Made by a program: the position numbers and the translations under genes
From: Bacteroidales bacterium
GTDB taxonomy: Bacteria; Bacteroidota; Bacteroidia; Bacteroidales; Bacteroidaceae
Assembly: GCA_015654535.1 (NCBI GenBank)
Contig: JAATGU010000122.1
Location: forward strand, 1 to 50,641
Reading direction: 5' to 3'
DNA length: 50,641 bases
Notes under the pieces: model-generated
What the model saw: the letters and a program-made list of their open reading frames with translations, nothing else
Told to the model about the DNA's origin: nothing
The model's database searches: none
Part shown: positions 1 to 7,539 of the stretch, in pieces
Layout of the letters: the number at the start of each line of letters is the position of its first letter
Numbering within the stretch: the stretch's first letter is position 1

Positions 1-1577
1 ACTGCCTTTTGCAGGATATGTTTGATAAATCCCTGATAGGAGGGACTGATGGAGTCGAACTCATCCATGTTGATCAGCGCAAAGCGGTTGAGTGCCAATT
101 GCACGTCGCGGTGATTGCTGAAGTCGATGCTATCTGTGTAGTATTCACGCAACTCGGGCGGAAGAAGGTTCAGGCAGAAAGTGGACTTTCCACATCCTTG
201 GTCTCCCACCAAAAGGGGCAAGGTGCTATTGGCATGCTGACGATCGAGCTGCTGCCAGTGAGCCACCATCGAGAGAAACCAGATATAGAATAAATCTCTC
301 CATCGGGAGTTACCGCACGGCACTCGGTCGGCCAGTTGGCGGATGCGGTCCCTCCCATCCCACTTTCCCAGATTAAAAAGAAAATCCTCAATGGGATCAT
401 AAGAAGGTACGCGGTCTGATTCCAGATATCGTTTGACATCCACATCCCACGAGGGAAGTCCCTCGGCCAATGCATTCAGACAGATACTGTTTACCGCCTG
501 CTTGCTCAACGGACGAAAATCGAAATAAAACGATTTCAGTTCCCTATATTCCACCAAACCTTTCACTGTGTTCCGCCGAAGTTGATAGCGGCGCTGCATA
601 AACTCTTCCATCTGTGCCACCAATGTCATGGAAGAAGAGATGCAGGGCTTTCCGCCGAATTTCTTAGCCGCCGTATAGGTATTCCGAAAGCTTGTCCGTA
701 TCTCCAGTTCGTATTTGCCAAGGTCATTGTACAGTAATGTCCATCTCACAGCATCCTCTTCAGGAATGCCGGAGTGATGGCAGTTATCCGCCAGCTTAAT
801 AAGAAACGGAAGCAACTCGCCACTTTCCCAATTCACCCCATCTACAGCATTGATTGCATCCCACATGGAGGTATTGAACAGGGTGGAGATCACATGGCTT
901 CTTTCGTAACCCGGCAACAAGCGTTGCAACGGATCGCTCACCGCCTGCCGTTCTTCCTCATAAGTTGGCTCGGCCGGCATCCGTACCGGCTGTTCCATGC
1001 GGATGGCTACCACTCCGGGATTGTAATATATCCCAGGGTCGAAACTCATGCGGCAACCATAATCCAGTGTTGGCTCCTTCAGTTCTATTTCCCGTTTGAG
1101 TTGTGGTTGGAACCACTTCACCGCTTCCCGATAAGCTTGCGCATGAAACGTCTCGGCCAACTCGCGTGTCTGAGGCAAAGTTCCGTCCATCAAGGTAAAA
1201 GGAACCACTATCTTCACACTCTTATCGCTCGATCCGATAAAGGCCAGCAGAGTCTGCGGCATTCCGGATGCCCTTTCCCGTATCCGGGCAGCCTCTTTGC
1301 ATCCGGTAAGGTTATTCACTTCAATAGTGAGCCAGCCATTGTATTCTGTCATTACCTGCTGGTCGCCATTCCGGCGAAAAGCACCGCCGAAGATCAACTT
1401 CGGAACCTTTTGCACCTGTGGGCATCTTTCTCCCGGACAGGCGTATTGTAAATGTTCGCGCAATGTGGATATCGGCCGACTTTTAATTTCTATTCTTATA
1501 GCGTCCACTGCTGCTTCTAGTTCTATTGTGCGTTGCGTTTGTATCTTACCGTCATTACGGCATTGTGTTATTTTCAT
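1..1577 (-). CDS. VirE/BT4734-family primase-helicase-like protein (3' end beyond the window)
   Basis: The minus-strand frame is open from ATG 1577 to the window edge, about 525 codons; no stop is seen, so the C-terminus lies to the left. Residues about 60-190 resemble the BT4734/BF3469 N-terminal domain (AFIGSSDKSVKI), which is related to primases. The second half is a VirE-type P-loop ATPase: Walker A GDQGCGKST with G458 and K464, and Walker B-like NRFALINMDEFD. It is collinear with the 692-residue paralogue at 40205-42283, so about 165 residues are probably missing. It follows the HU-like gene by 19 bases and is presumably cotranscribed with it. Such proteins are common in Bacteroides accessory regions but their function is not established; a replication role is inference. 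Open frames on the plus strand here are shadows. Confidence 0.88.
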   Translation of the reverse strand, partial: MKITQCRNDGKIQTQRTIELEAAVDAIRIEIKSRPISTLREHLQYACPGERCPQVQKVPKLIFGGAFRRNGDQQVMTEYNGWLTIEVNNLTGCKEAARIRERASGMPQTLLAFIGSSDKSVKIVVPFTLMDGTLPQTRELAETFHAQAYREAVKWFQPQLKREIELKEPTLDYGCRMSFDPGIYYNPGVVAIRMEQPVRMPAEPTYEEERQAVSDPLQRLLPGYERSHVISTLFNTSMWDAINAVDGVNWESGELLPFLIKLADNCHHSGIPEEDAVRWTLLYNDLGKYELEIRTSFRNTYTAAKKFGGKPCISSSMTLVAQMEEFMQRRYQLRRNTVKGLVEYRELKSFYFDFRPLSKQAVNSICLNALAEGLPSWDVDVKRYLESDRVPSYDPIEDFLFNLGKWDGRDRIRQLADRVPCGNSRWRDLFYIWFLSMVAHWQQLDRQHANSTLPLLVGDQGCGKSTFCLNLLPPELREYYTDSIDFSNHRDVQLALNRFALINMDEFDSISPSYQGFIKHILQKA

Positions 1578-1596
1578 TTTATTTTTAGGTGATTGA

Positions 1597-1995
1597 TTAC
1601 TTTTTCGTTGCCGCGCGGTTAGAACGTTGGTATTTTATTTTGGGCAATATGCCACGCATCTTTTTGTCCGCCTTGAAGCAGACTCGTTGTGCTTTTACTT
1701 TAGACGGAGTGCATTCGTCAGGTGTTTCGTATCCCTCACTACCGGCAGAGACGGAAAACAGACCAATATCTTTCAGATAAACCGTATTGCCTTTCATCAG
1801 ATACGCCTGCATCACATCCCCCAAAGCAATAACGGCAGCATAAACATCAGCTTCGGTGAGGGAACAGCGCTCACATATATCCTGTGCCAACTCATCCACT
1901 CCTACTTGTCCGGAAGTGACCGGCACCCCGTGATAGCTCACTTTTTCTTCTTTTCCACTTTTGTCTACTTTCTGACGAACCACATATAACGACAT
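1597..1995 (-). CDS. HU-like DNA-binding protein (HU-HIG / viral histone-like type)
   Basis: This 132-residue basic protein resembles the long HU variants of Bacteroidota: an N-terminal arm with a basic stretch (VVRQKVDKSGKEEK), an HU-type helical part (VDELAQDICERCSLTEADVYAAVIALGDVM), a beta-saddle region (GNTVYLKDIGLFSVSAGS) and a basic tail. HU proteins bend and bind DNA with little sequence preference; the long variants often sit beside VirE-type genes in Bacteroides accessory regions. It is the first gene of a two-gene unit with the VirE-like gene (19-base gap). Its promoter is at 2141-2148, leaving a 5' leader of about 137 bases that contains a large inverted repeat. It may organise DNA for the neighbouring primase-helicase; that is inference. 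Confidence 0.85.
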   Translation of the reverse strand: MSLYVVRQKVDKSGKEEKVSYHGVPVTSGQVGVDELAQDICERCSLTEADVYAAVIALGDVMQAYLMKGNTVYLKDIGLFSVSAGSEGYETPDECTPSKVKAQRVCFKADKKMRGILPKIKYQRSNRAATKK

Positions 1996-2035
1996 AACTC
2001 TATTGTTTTAATTTATTTATTACTTAATTATGCAA

Positions 2036-2124
2036 CTGTCCACCCGGGTGTACAAGCCCTTTACACCCGGATCTACCCCTGGTTTCCATGGGGGTATACG
2101 GGCGTTGTACACCCGGGTGGACAG
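2036..2124 (-). repeat. Structured leader: 20-bp perfect inverted repeat with nested stem, built on CACCCGGGTG palindromes
   Basis: The arms 2036-2055 and 2105-2124 are perfect reverse complements, each containing the 10-bp palindrome CACCCGGGTG. A third partial copy (ACACCCGG) lies at 2062-2070. Inside, TACCCC-CA-TGG-AAA-CCA-GGGGTA (minus strand) can form a 9-bp stem with a 2-base bulge. The block is far more GC-rich than its surroundings and lies between the promoter at 2141-2148 and the HU-like start codon, so it should be transcribed as 5' leader. The repeated CCGGGTG words allow alternative pairings. It may be an operator, an RNA control element or an origin part; the sequence alone does not decide. 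Confidence 0.8.
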
Positions 2125-2140
2125 ACGATTTTTATAGTTA

Positions 2141-2148
2141 CAAATATA
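2141..2148 (-). promoter_or_regulatory. -7 promoter element of the HU/VirE unit
   Basis: On the minus strand this reads TATATTTG, a perfect match to the Bacteroidota -7 consensus TAnnTTTG. A TTGAC-containing stretch about 24 bases upstream could serve as the -33 region. Transcription would start near 2133, giving a leader of about 137 bases. Confidence 0.6.
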
Positions 2149-2249
2149 CAAAATTCCACACTTTTAGTCAAGTAAAATCATCTTTATTTTTGACCTAAAA
2201 TGACTTTAATATACTAAAAACAGCGCTTTTTAATGTGCGATACAAAAAC

Positions 2250-2350
2250 GCGTGACTGCGTGATAAGCGCGTGACTTTGCAGGTAAAGTCACGCGGGGCC
2301 TTACCCTCTGCATATAAGTTTATTACAGCGGAGTGCGTGACTGCGTGACT
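2250..2350. repeat. Iteron-like GCGTGACT cluster with a 28-base hairpin
   Basis: GCGTGACT occurs at 2250, 2269, 2335 and 2343, with a variant (GCGTGATA) at 2258 and an inverted copy at 2287-2294. Bases 2268-2278 and 2285-2295 form a perfect 11-bp stem with the 6-base loop GCAGGT. The outer pair (2335-2350) is separated from the hairpin by 39 bases, and the inner pair (2250-2265) by 2. The same outer-spacer-hairpin-inner plan recurs at both ends of the second VirE gene. It is too short and irregular for a CRISPR array. The rest of the 1996-2472 gap is AT-rich. Confidence 0.8.
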
Positions 2351-2423
2351 AGTTTTTAGAAAAACGTATAATGTATCGAATGAATAAAAGTTTTAATTGA
2401 ATGAACTTTTTTATCCGTTTATA

Positions 2424-2457
2424 GTTGATAAATATCGAGCAAAATAGTCTACTTTTG
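2424..2457 (+). promoter_or_regulatory. Promoter of the ABC exporter genes
   Basis: The -7 box TACTTTTG lies at 2450-2457 and GTTG at 2424-2427 fits a weak -33 element with 22 bases between. The predicted start of transcription, about 2463, leaves a leader of about 10 bases before ATG 2473. This excludes the in-frame TTG at 2425 as the start codon. Confidence 0.6.
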
Positions 2458-2472
2458 TACAAAATTCATAAG

Positions 2473-4200
2473 ATGAAAGAAGAAGAAAAGAAAAAGCCGA
2501 GCCTGCAAGCACTACTTAGGCCTTATGCAAAGATGAACAGTTGGATGTTACTGTTCGCCCTCTTAAGTAATGCCATTAATTTAGTTCTTCCTAAAATTAT
2601 ATCTCAAACCATTGATAGTCTGCCCAAAGGAGATATTAATTTTAAGTTGATCGCGATAGAATTTCTCGGGGCGTCTTTGCTCATCAGCCTTTTTACTTTC
2701 TTGCAAAATTTAGTGCAAACTTACACTTCGGAACGTGTGGCTCTGGATACACGCAAAAAACTATCAGACAAAATACTCCGGCAAAGTTACGCGTACATAC
2801 AGCAAGCTAATCCATCTCAATTGCTCACTAACCTAACCTCGGATATTGACTCCATCAAACAGTTTGTGGCTCAGGCCGTGGTGTCCATCACTTCATCAGT
2901 GTTTGTCATCATTGGCGTTATCACTTTATTATTCTCTATCAACTGGCAATTGACTCTCGCTATTTTAGTCATCATACCCGCTATATCGGGATCGTTCTAT
3001 TTCACTATGCGCCGTGCTAAACCGATGTTCAAAAAAAGTAGGGAGGCAATTGATAAACTCAATGAGGTGATCAATGAAAGTATTCTGGGTTCTATGCTGA
3101 TTCGGATCATGAATGCCCAACAAAAAGAATACGGCAAATTTATTGAGATCAATGGCAACGCCAGAAACATCGGACTATCCATCATCACGCTATTTGCCAC
3201 CCTGATTCCTATTATTTCCTTTATTGCCGATTTTGCCATACTGATAACAGTGGCATTAGGAGGTCATTTTGTGATTATCGATAACATGTCATTGGGCAAT
3301 TTTGCCGCGTTCAACAGTTATCTGTCCATTCTCTTCTTCCCTATCATGGTCATTGGATTTATGAGTAACATTATTTCCCGGGCTTCTGTATCTTATAAAA
3401 GAGTAAACGATGTGTTGGAGACTCCGGAGACAATAAAAGAAGGTAAAATAATCAATACCATAAACGGGAACATTGAAGTAAAAGAGGTAACGGTGACATA
3501 CAATGGAAAACCGGCTCTGAAAGATATCTCCTTTTTGGTAAAAGCCGGCACGCACACTGCTATTATCGGTCCTACGGCTGCCGGCAAAAGTCAGCTGCTA
3601 TATGCACTGACAGGATTAATTCATCCCAATTCAGGTTCTATCAGATTTGATGGACAAGCTGTTAACGAATATGATGGAGATTCGTTTCACAGTCAAGTGG
3701 GTTTTGTATTTCAGGATAGTATAATCTTTAACATGAGCATACGCGAGAACATCGCTTTCAGCAATTTGGTCACGAATGAATCTCTGGAAAAGGCTATTGA
3801 CGCAGCTGAACTAAGAGATTTTGTGAATACCCTCCCCAATAAATTAGAGACTACAACCAGTGAACGAGGAACAAGTCTCTCCGGAGGACAAAAACAACGA
3901 ATTATGTTGGCACGGGCTTTGGCACTCAATCCAAAGGTGCTGCTATTGGATGATTTTACAGCCAGAGTGGATAATAAAACCGAAAAAAAGATATTGAAAA
4001 ATATCGAAAGAGATTATCCCGGAATCACACTGATTTCCGTCACTCAAAAAATTTCATCCATCAAGAACTTCGACCAAATCATACTCATCATGGAAGGTGA
4101 AATGATTGCGAAAGGGACTCATCAGGAATTAATAACCAACTGTCCTGAATATATTCAGATATACAATTCTCAGAAAAGCACCAGCAACTATGAACTATAA
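2473..4200 (+). CDS. ABC exporter half-transporter with degenerate ATP site residues (subunit 1)
   Basis: This 575-residue protein starts at ATG 2473; an in-frame TTG at 2425 lies in the promoter. Residues about 20-300 are a six-helix type I exporter membrane domain and about 330-575 the nucleotide-binding domain. Walker A is GPTAAGKS (366-373) and the signature LSGGQKQR (from 469) is intact. The catalytic Glu after Walker B is Asp494 (LLLDDFT) and the switch His is Gln525 (ISVTQKIS). Such changes mark the non-hydrolysing half of heterodimeric ABC exporters. The partner gene overlaps by 11 bases. The substrate is unknown; drug or lipid export is typical of the family. Confidence 0.9.
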   Translation: MKEEEKKKPSLQALLRPYAKMNSWMLLFALLSNAINLVLPKIISQTIDSLPKGDINFKLIAIEFLGASLLISLFTFLQNLVQTYTSERVALDTRKKLSDKILRQSYAYIQQANPSQLLTNLTSDIDSIKQFVAQAVVSITSSVFVIIGVITLLFSINWQLTLAILVIIPAISGSFYFTMRRAKPMFKKSREAIDKLNEVINESILGSMLIRIMNAQQKEYGKFIEINGNARNIGLSIITLFATLIPIISFIADFAILITVALGGHFVIIDNMSLGNFAAFNSYLSILFFPIMVIGFMSNIISRASVSYKRVNDVLETPETIKEGKIINTINGNIEVKEVTVTYNGKPALKDISFLVKAGTHTAIIGPTAAGKSQLLYALTGLIHPNSGSIRFDGQAVNEYDGDSFHSQVGFVFQDSIIFNMSIRENIAFSNLVTNESLEKAIDAAELRDFVNTLPNKLETTTSERGTSLSGGQKQRIMLARALALNPKVLLLDDFTARVDNKTEKKILKNIERDYPGITLISVTQKISSIKNFDQIILIMEGEMIAKGTHQELITNCPEYIQIYNSQKSTSNYEL

Positions 4201-5944
4201 ATTAACAAATACAGATGAGCAGAAAAGTATAACCAAATTCAATTATAAGGGATTTTGGGCATTATTGAAAGATGAAAAAAAGAGCTTGGTCATATCTACA
4301 ATCAACATTCTGATCAATGCAGTGCTAAATATGCTTGCGCCCTTCTTAATAGGACACGCCGTGAATCAATACATGCAGACAAAACAATACAATGGTGTGT
4401 TAGTCATCTCTTGTATATTGCTCCTCATTTATCTGAGTGTACTGGCCACGGGAGTGATCCAGACTAAAGTGATGGGTGGTGTGGGGCAAAGAATGTTATT
4501 TAAAATCCGCAACAGGCTTTTTGGGAAGCTACAAGAATTACCGGTTGATTTCTTCTATCAAAATAAATCCGGTGATTTGATTTCAAGGATAAACAACGAT
4601 ACAGAAAAGTTAAATCAATTTTTTTCGCAGTCTCTCATTCAGTTTATGGATAGTGCGTTTTTCATGGCAGGTGCCGCAGTGGCGCTGCTGTGCATCAATT
4701 TTACTCTTGGAGCTACCGCGTTGGCTCCCGCTATTTTACTCTGGGGATTTACCAAAATAACTTCATCGTGGGTGAAACAGAAAAACGCCGCCAGTATGAG
4801 GGCAATGGGAGATTTAAGCGCCGAAATACAAGAGAATTTAAGTAATTTTAAAGTGATCATTGCATTTAATAGGCGTGACTATTTTAAGAAAAAGTTTGAT
4901 GACAGTAATAATCATAATTATCGTGCGTCGATTAAAGCGGAAATTGCCAACAATGTATTTCTTCCTATTTACGGATTTTGCTCAAACGTGGGTCAGTTTA
5001 TTATACTTGCTTTTGGTATCTACCTTATTATGCAAGGGAGCTTCACGGTTGGTTTTTTAATTAGTTTCCTTACCTATATTAGTTATTTTTACGATCCGCT
5101 AAGACGTATAGCTACATTATGGACTAGTTTCCAAGTTGCTTTAGCTGCTTGGGATCGTATATCTTACATACTCTCGATGCAAAGCAACTTGCCTGTTATG
5201 GAATGTAAAAAAACGGAAGATCCCGCTTATCTTCTATCATTCAAAGATGTGAGCTTTAAGTATCCCAATGGAAAAGAAGTATTGAAACATATAAATTTTA
5301 ATCTGGAAACCGGAAAAACATACGCGTTTGTAGGACCTACCGGTGGAGGAAAAACAACTACAGCTTCATTAATTGCCCGGCTTTATGATCCAACCAAGGG
5401 AACCGTGTTTTTCGAAGGAAAAGATATTCGTTGTTACCAACCCGGGGAACGTACCGGCAACATCGGCTTTATTCTTCAAGATCCATTCCTGTTTTCGGGC
5501 ACCGTTCTGGATAATATAATCTATGGTAACGATGCATATACAAATCTGTCAGAAGAAGAAAGAAAGAAAAAAATCACTGAAGCAGGGTTGCAGGAATTGC
5601 TTGATAAGTTTGAGCATGGCGCGGCCACAATCATCAATATGAATAGTGAAGACATTAGTCTGGGACAACAACAACTCATCGCTTTTATGCGTGCTGTATT
5701 AAGAAAACCCAAACTACTGATATTAGATGAAGCAACGGCAAATATAGATACTGTCAGTGAGCAATTGCTGGAAAATATTCTACAAAAGCTGCCCGATTAT
5801 ACCACAAAAGTGATTATAGCCCACCGCCTTAACACTATAGAGAATGCAGATGAGATCTATTTTGTAAATTCAGGAACAGTGGTCAAAGCTGGCTCTCCAC
5901 AAGATGCTGTAAATTTATTACTACATGGAAAGAGAGAGAGCTAA
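4190..5944 (+). CDS. ABC exporter half-transporter with catalytic Walker B and H-loop (subunit 2)
   Basis: This 584-residue half-transporter begins inside the end of the preceding gene (11-base overlap), suggesting translational coupling. The membrane domain spans about 20-320 and the nucleotide-binding domain about 345-584. Walker A GPTGGGKT (382-389), catalytic Glu514 (LLILDEATANID) and His545 (IIAHRLNT) are canonical, but the signature is ISLGQ (489-493) instead of LSGGQ. Paired with subunit 1, the competent site would combine this protein's Walker motifs with subunit 1's LSGGQ, and the second site would be degenerate. No substrate can be read from the sequence. Confidence 0.9.
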   Translation: MNYKLTNTDEQKSITKFNYKGFWALLKDEKKSLVISTINILINAVLNMLAPFLIGHAVNQYMQTKQYNGVLVISCILLLIYLSVLATGVIQTKVMGGVGQRMLFKIRNRLFGKLQELPVDFFYQNKSGDLISRINNDTEKLNQFFSQSLIQFMDSAFFMAGAAVALLCINFTLGATALAPAILLWGFTKITSSWVKQKNAASMRAMGDLSAEIQENLSNFKVIIAFNRRDYFKKKFDDSNNHNYRASIKAEIANNVFLPIYGFCSNVGQFIILAFGIYLIMQGSFTVGFLISFLTYISYFYDPLRRIATLWTSFQVALAAWDRISYILSMQSNLPVMECKKTEDPAYLLSFKDVSFKYPNGKEVLKHINFNLETGKTYAFVGPTGGGKTTTASLIARLYDPTKGTVFFEGKDIRCYQPGERTGNIGFILQDPFLFSGTVLDNIIYGNDAYTNLSEEERKKKITEAGLQELLDKFEHGAATIINMNSEDISLGQQQLIAFMRAVLRKPKLLILDEATANIDTVSEQLLENILQKLPDYTTKVIIAHRLNTIENADEIYFVNSGTVVKAGSPQDAVNLLLHGKRES

Positions 5945-5981
5945 ACATGAAAGCAGTGCCTGTTTTTTTTAGATTGCATTA

Positions 5982-6776
5982 TTACTTGCTTCTTTTTGTC
6001 AATGCAGTAATAGATACTTCGTTGATGGTTTCGGCAGGATATTTCGCGCGGAACTTCTCCGTCAGATCTAGTTTCAACAAATAGCCATTTATAAGTTTTG
6101 ATTCTTTATCTTCTTCCGAAGTGAAATTATAGGTAGAACCGTTAAAATTCATCGTGATGTCAGTCATATTATAAATATTTGAAGAAGAAAATGTTCCCAT
6201 AATAGTATCTGCTGAAGCTGTTCTATAGAGCAAACTTCCGCCGTTGATGGTATTACATTCCAGTTTGTAATAACTAAAAAAAGCAAGAATACAAGAATCT
6301 TCCAGTTCAGTTTGAATTACGTTTTTCAAATTTTCATTTCCTATATCAATGACAAAAGTAGGGTCTCCAAATACGATGTAGCTATACGTTATAGAAGGAA
6401 CCTTAACGAAAAAATTAAATAACAACTCGTCTGATATTTCTGTATCACCATACGCTAACGAACCTATGGTAGCTATACCTGTTTTTTTAGTGACGCATGA
6501 ATATTCACGATTTCCTGTTTCTTGGATTTCAAGGCTCTTATCTCCCCATAATCCAAAATATTCACCTGTCACTTCGACAAATAAGGATAAAGTATCTCCA
6601 AGATTAACTGTTATTGTATCATTTTGAGAGATAAGCTGTTTATCTGAATCTTTATAGGAATAATATATTTCGAGTTTTACTCCGTTTTCGTTAGTATCCT
6701 CTTCCTTGTCCTCTTTACAACACACGCAAAAAAATAAAATTGAAACAAAAAGAATAACATTTATAAGCTTTTTCAT
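5982..6776 (-). CDS. Putative surface lipoprotein of unknown function
   Basis: I place the start at ATG 6776 (MKKLINVILF), 16 codons inside the longest frame, because it begins the lipoprotein signal peptide. That gives 264 residues. The signal ends in FFCVCC, with the likely lipidated Cys20 followed by KEDKEED, matching the K-(D/E)2 lipoprotein export signal known in Bacteroidota for surface exposure. The rest is rich in beta-prone segments and has no family I recognise. It converges on the ABC exporter genes with a 37-base gap, so it is not in their operon. Confidence 0.7.
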   Translation of the reverse strand: MKKLINVILFVSILFFCVCCKEDKEEDTNENGVKLEIYYSYKDSDKQLISQNDTITVNLGDTLSLFVEVTGEYFGLWGDKSLEIQETGNREYSCVTKKTGIATIGSLAYGDTEISDELLFNFFVKVPSITYSYIVFGDPTFVIDIGNENLKNVIQTELEDSCILAFFSYYKLECNTINGGSLLYRTASADTIMGTFSSSNIYNMTDITMNFNGSTYNFTSEEDKESKLINGYLLKLDLTEKFRAKYPAETINEVSITALTKRSK

Positions 6777-6886
6777 AAAATTTATAATTAATACATTACT
6801 TATATTAGATACAAATAAAAACAAATAAAAATTATAAATAAAATAAAATCGACGAAAGAGATGTTTTTATCGGTAATTAAACTTTT

Positions 6887-6894
6887 CAAATGTA
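6887..6894 (-). promoter_or_regulatory. Possible -7 element for the lipoprotein gene
   Basis: On the minus strand this reads TACATTTG, matching TAnnTTTG. TTTG at 6923-6920 is a possible -33 element, though the 25-base spacing is long. The leader would be about 100 bases. The rest of 6777-7035 is AT-rich with nothing else recognisable. Confidence 0.35.
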
Positions 6895-7035
6895 CCAAAT
6901 AAAAAAGTAAAAGTATCACCAAACGACAAAACGAATTTTAATACATCTGTCCTGATCAATTAATTGAAATTAGTGAGGAATGAAAGAGGTAAATCGTTAA
7001 TCTATCAAAAAATATTAGTTAATAGTGATAACCAT

Positions 7036-7056
7036 TTACAATTGTAACTATCTTTG
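7036..7056 (+). promoter_or_regulatory. Promoter and likely operator of the MarR-efflux operon
   Basis: The -7 box TATCTTTG lies at 7049-7056. Directly before it, TTACAATTGTAA (7036-7047) is a perfect 12-bp palindrome. A palindrome between the promoter elements just before a MarR gene is the classic position for an autorepressor site. A start codon at TTG 7054 is unlikely because it falls in the -7 box. Confidence 0.55.
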
Positions 7057-7077
7057 CCGCTCAGTAATAAAAAAAAG

Positions 7078-7539
7078 ATGGATATAACTAAAGAGAATCT
7101 AATAAAGGAACCGGTAGGACGAATCATGGGAAAAATAAGTAAGATGTCCTTGGGAAATATTCAACAGAATCTTTCTCATCTAGACATTGAACGATCTTTC
7201 TACCCTCTTTTACTCATCGAAGCCGGCAAAGGGAAGATAACCCAGCAAGAACTTGCCAATGAATTATTCTGTGACAAAGTACAGGTGGTGCGAATAATCG
7301 ATTATCTTTCGCTAAATGGCTATGTGGATAGAATGCAAAACCTTAACGACAGACGGAAATATGAACTGAATATTACCGATAAGGCTCGTAAAGTTATACC
7401 GGATATAAAAAATGCCATTCAAAAAACATCAAAAATTGCTTTAACGGGATTATCCCAAGAACAAATTAACGAGTTATACTCTATACTTAGACTAATTGAA
7501 TCCAATCTATTATCTAATAAAATTAATTCATTAAAATGA
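7078..7539 (+). CDS. MarR-family transcriptional regulator
   Basis: This 153-residue protein starts at ATG 7078. It carries a winged helix-turn-helix core (ITQQELANELFCDKVQ, then IIDYLSLNGYVDR) and the wing motif NDRRKYEL typical of MarR proteins, with helices at both ends for dimerisation. It is the first gene of an operon with an RND efflux system; its TGA overlaps the ATG of the next gene (ATGA). MarR proteins usually repress their own operon and are released by small ligands, often the pump substrates. The palindrome at 7036-7047 is the probable binding site. The ligand is not known. Confidence 0.88.
   Translation: MDITKENLIKEPVGRIMGKISKMSLGNIQQNLSHLDIERSFYPLLLIEAGKGKITQQELANELFCDKVQVVRIIDYLSLNGYVDRMQNLNDRRKYELNITDKARKVIPDIKNAIQKTSKIALTGLSQEQINELYSILRLIESNLLSNKINSLK

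Noticed and set aside
9..1451. Open frames on the plus strand in the first 1.5 kb
   Set aside because: They lie opposite a continuous minus-strand VirE-like frame that aligns with the paralogue at 40205-42283, so they are shadows.
1..1577. The first VirE gene as a broken pseudogene
   Set aside because: Codon-by-codon reading shows an uninterrupted frame to the window edge with intact Walker motifs; it is only cut by the window.
2250..2350. CRISPR array
   Set aside because: The repeat unit is 8 bases, spacing is irregular and one copy is inverted; there are no cas genes.
2425..2472. TTG 2425 as the start of ABC subunit 1
   Set aside because: It coincides with the likely -33 element, upstream of the -7 box at 2450-2457; ATG 2473 fits better.
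7054..7077. TTG 7054 as the start of the MarR protein
   Set aside because: It falls in the -7 box TATCTTTG; ATG 7078 is the first plausible start.
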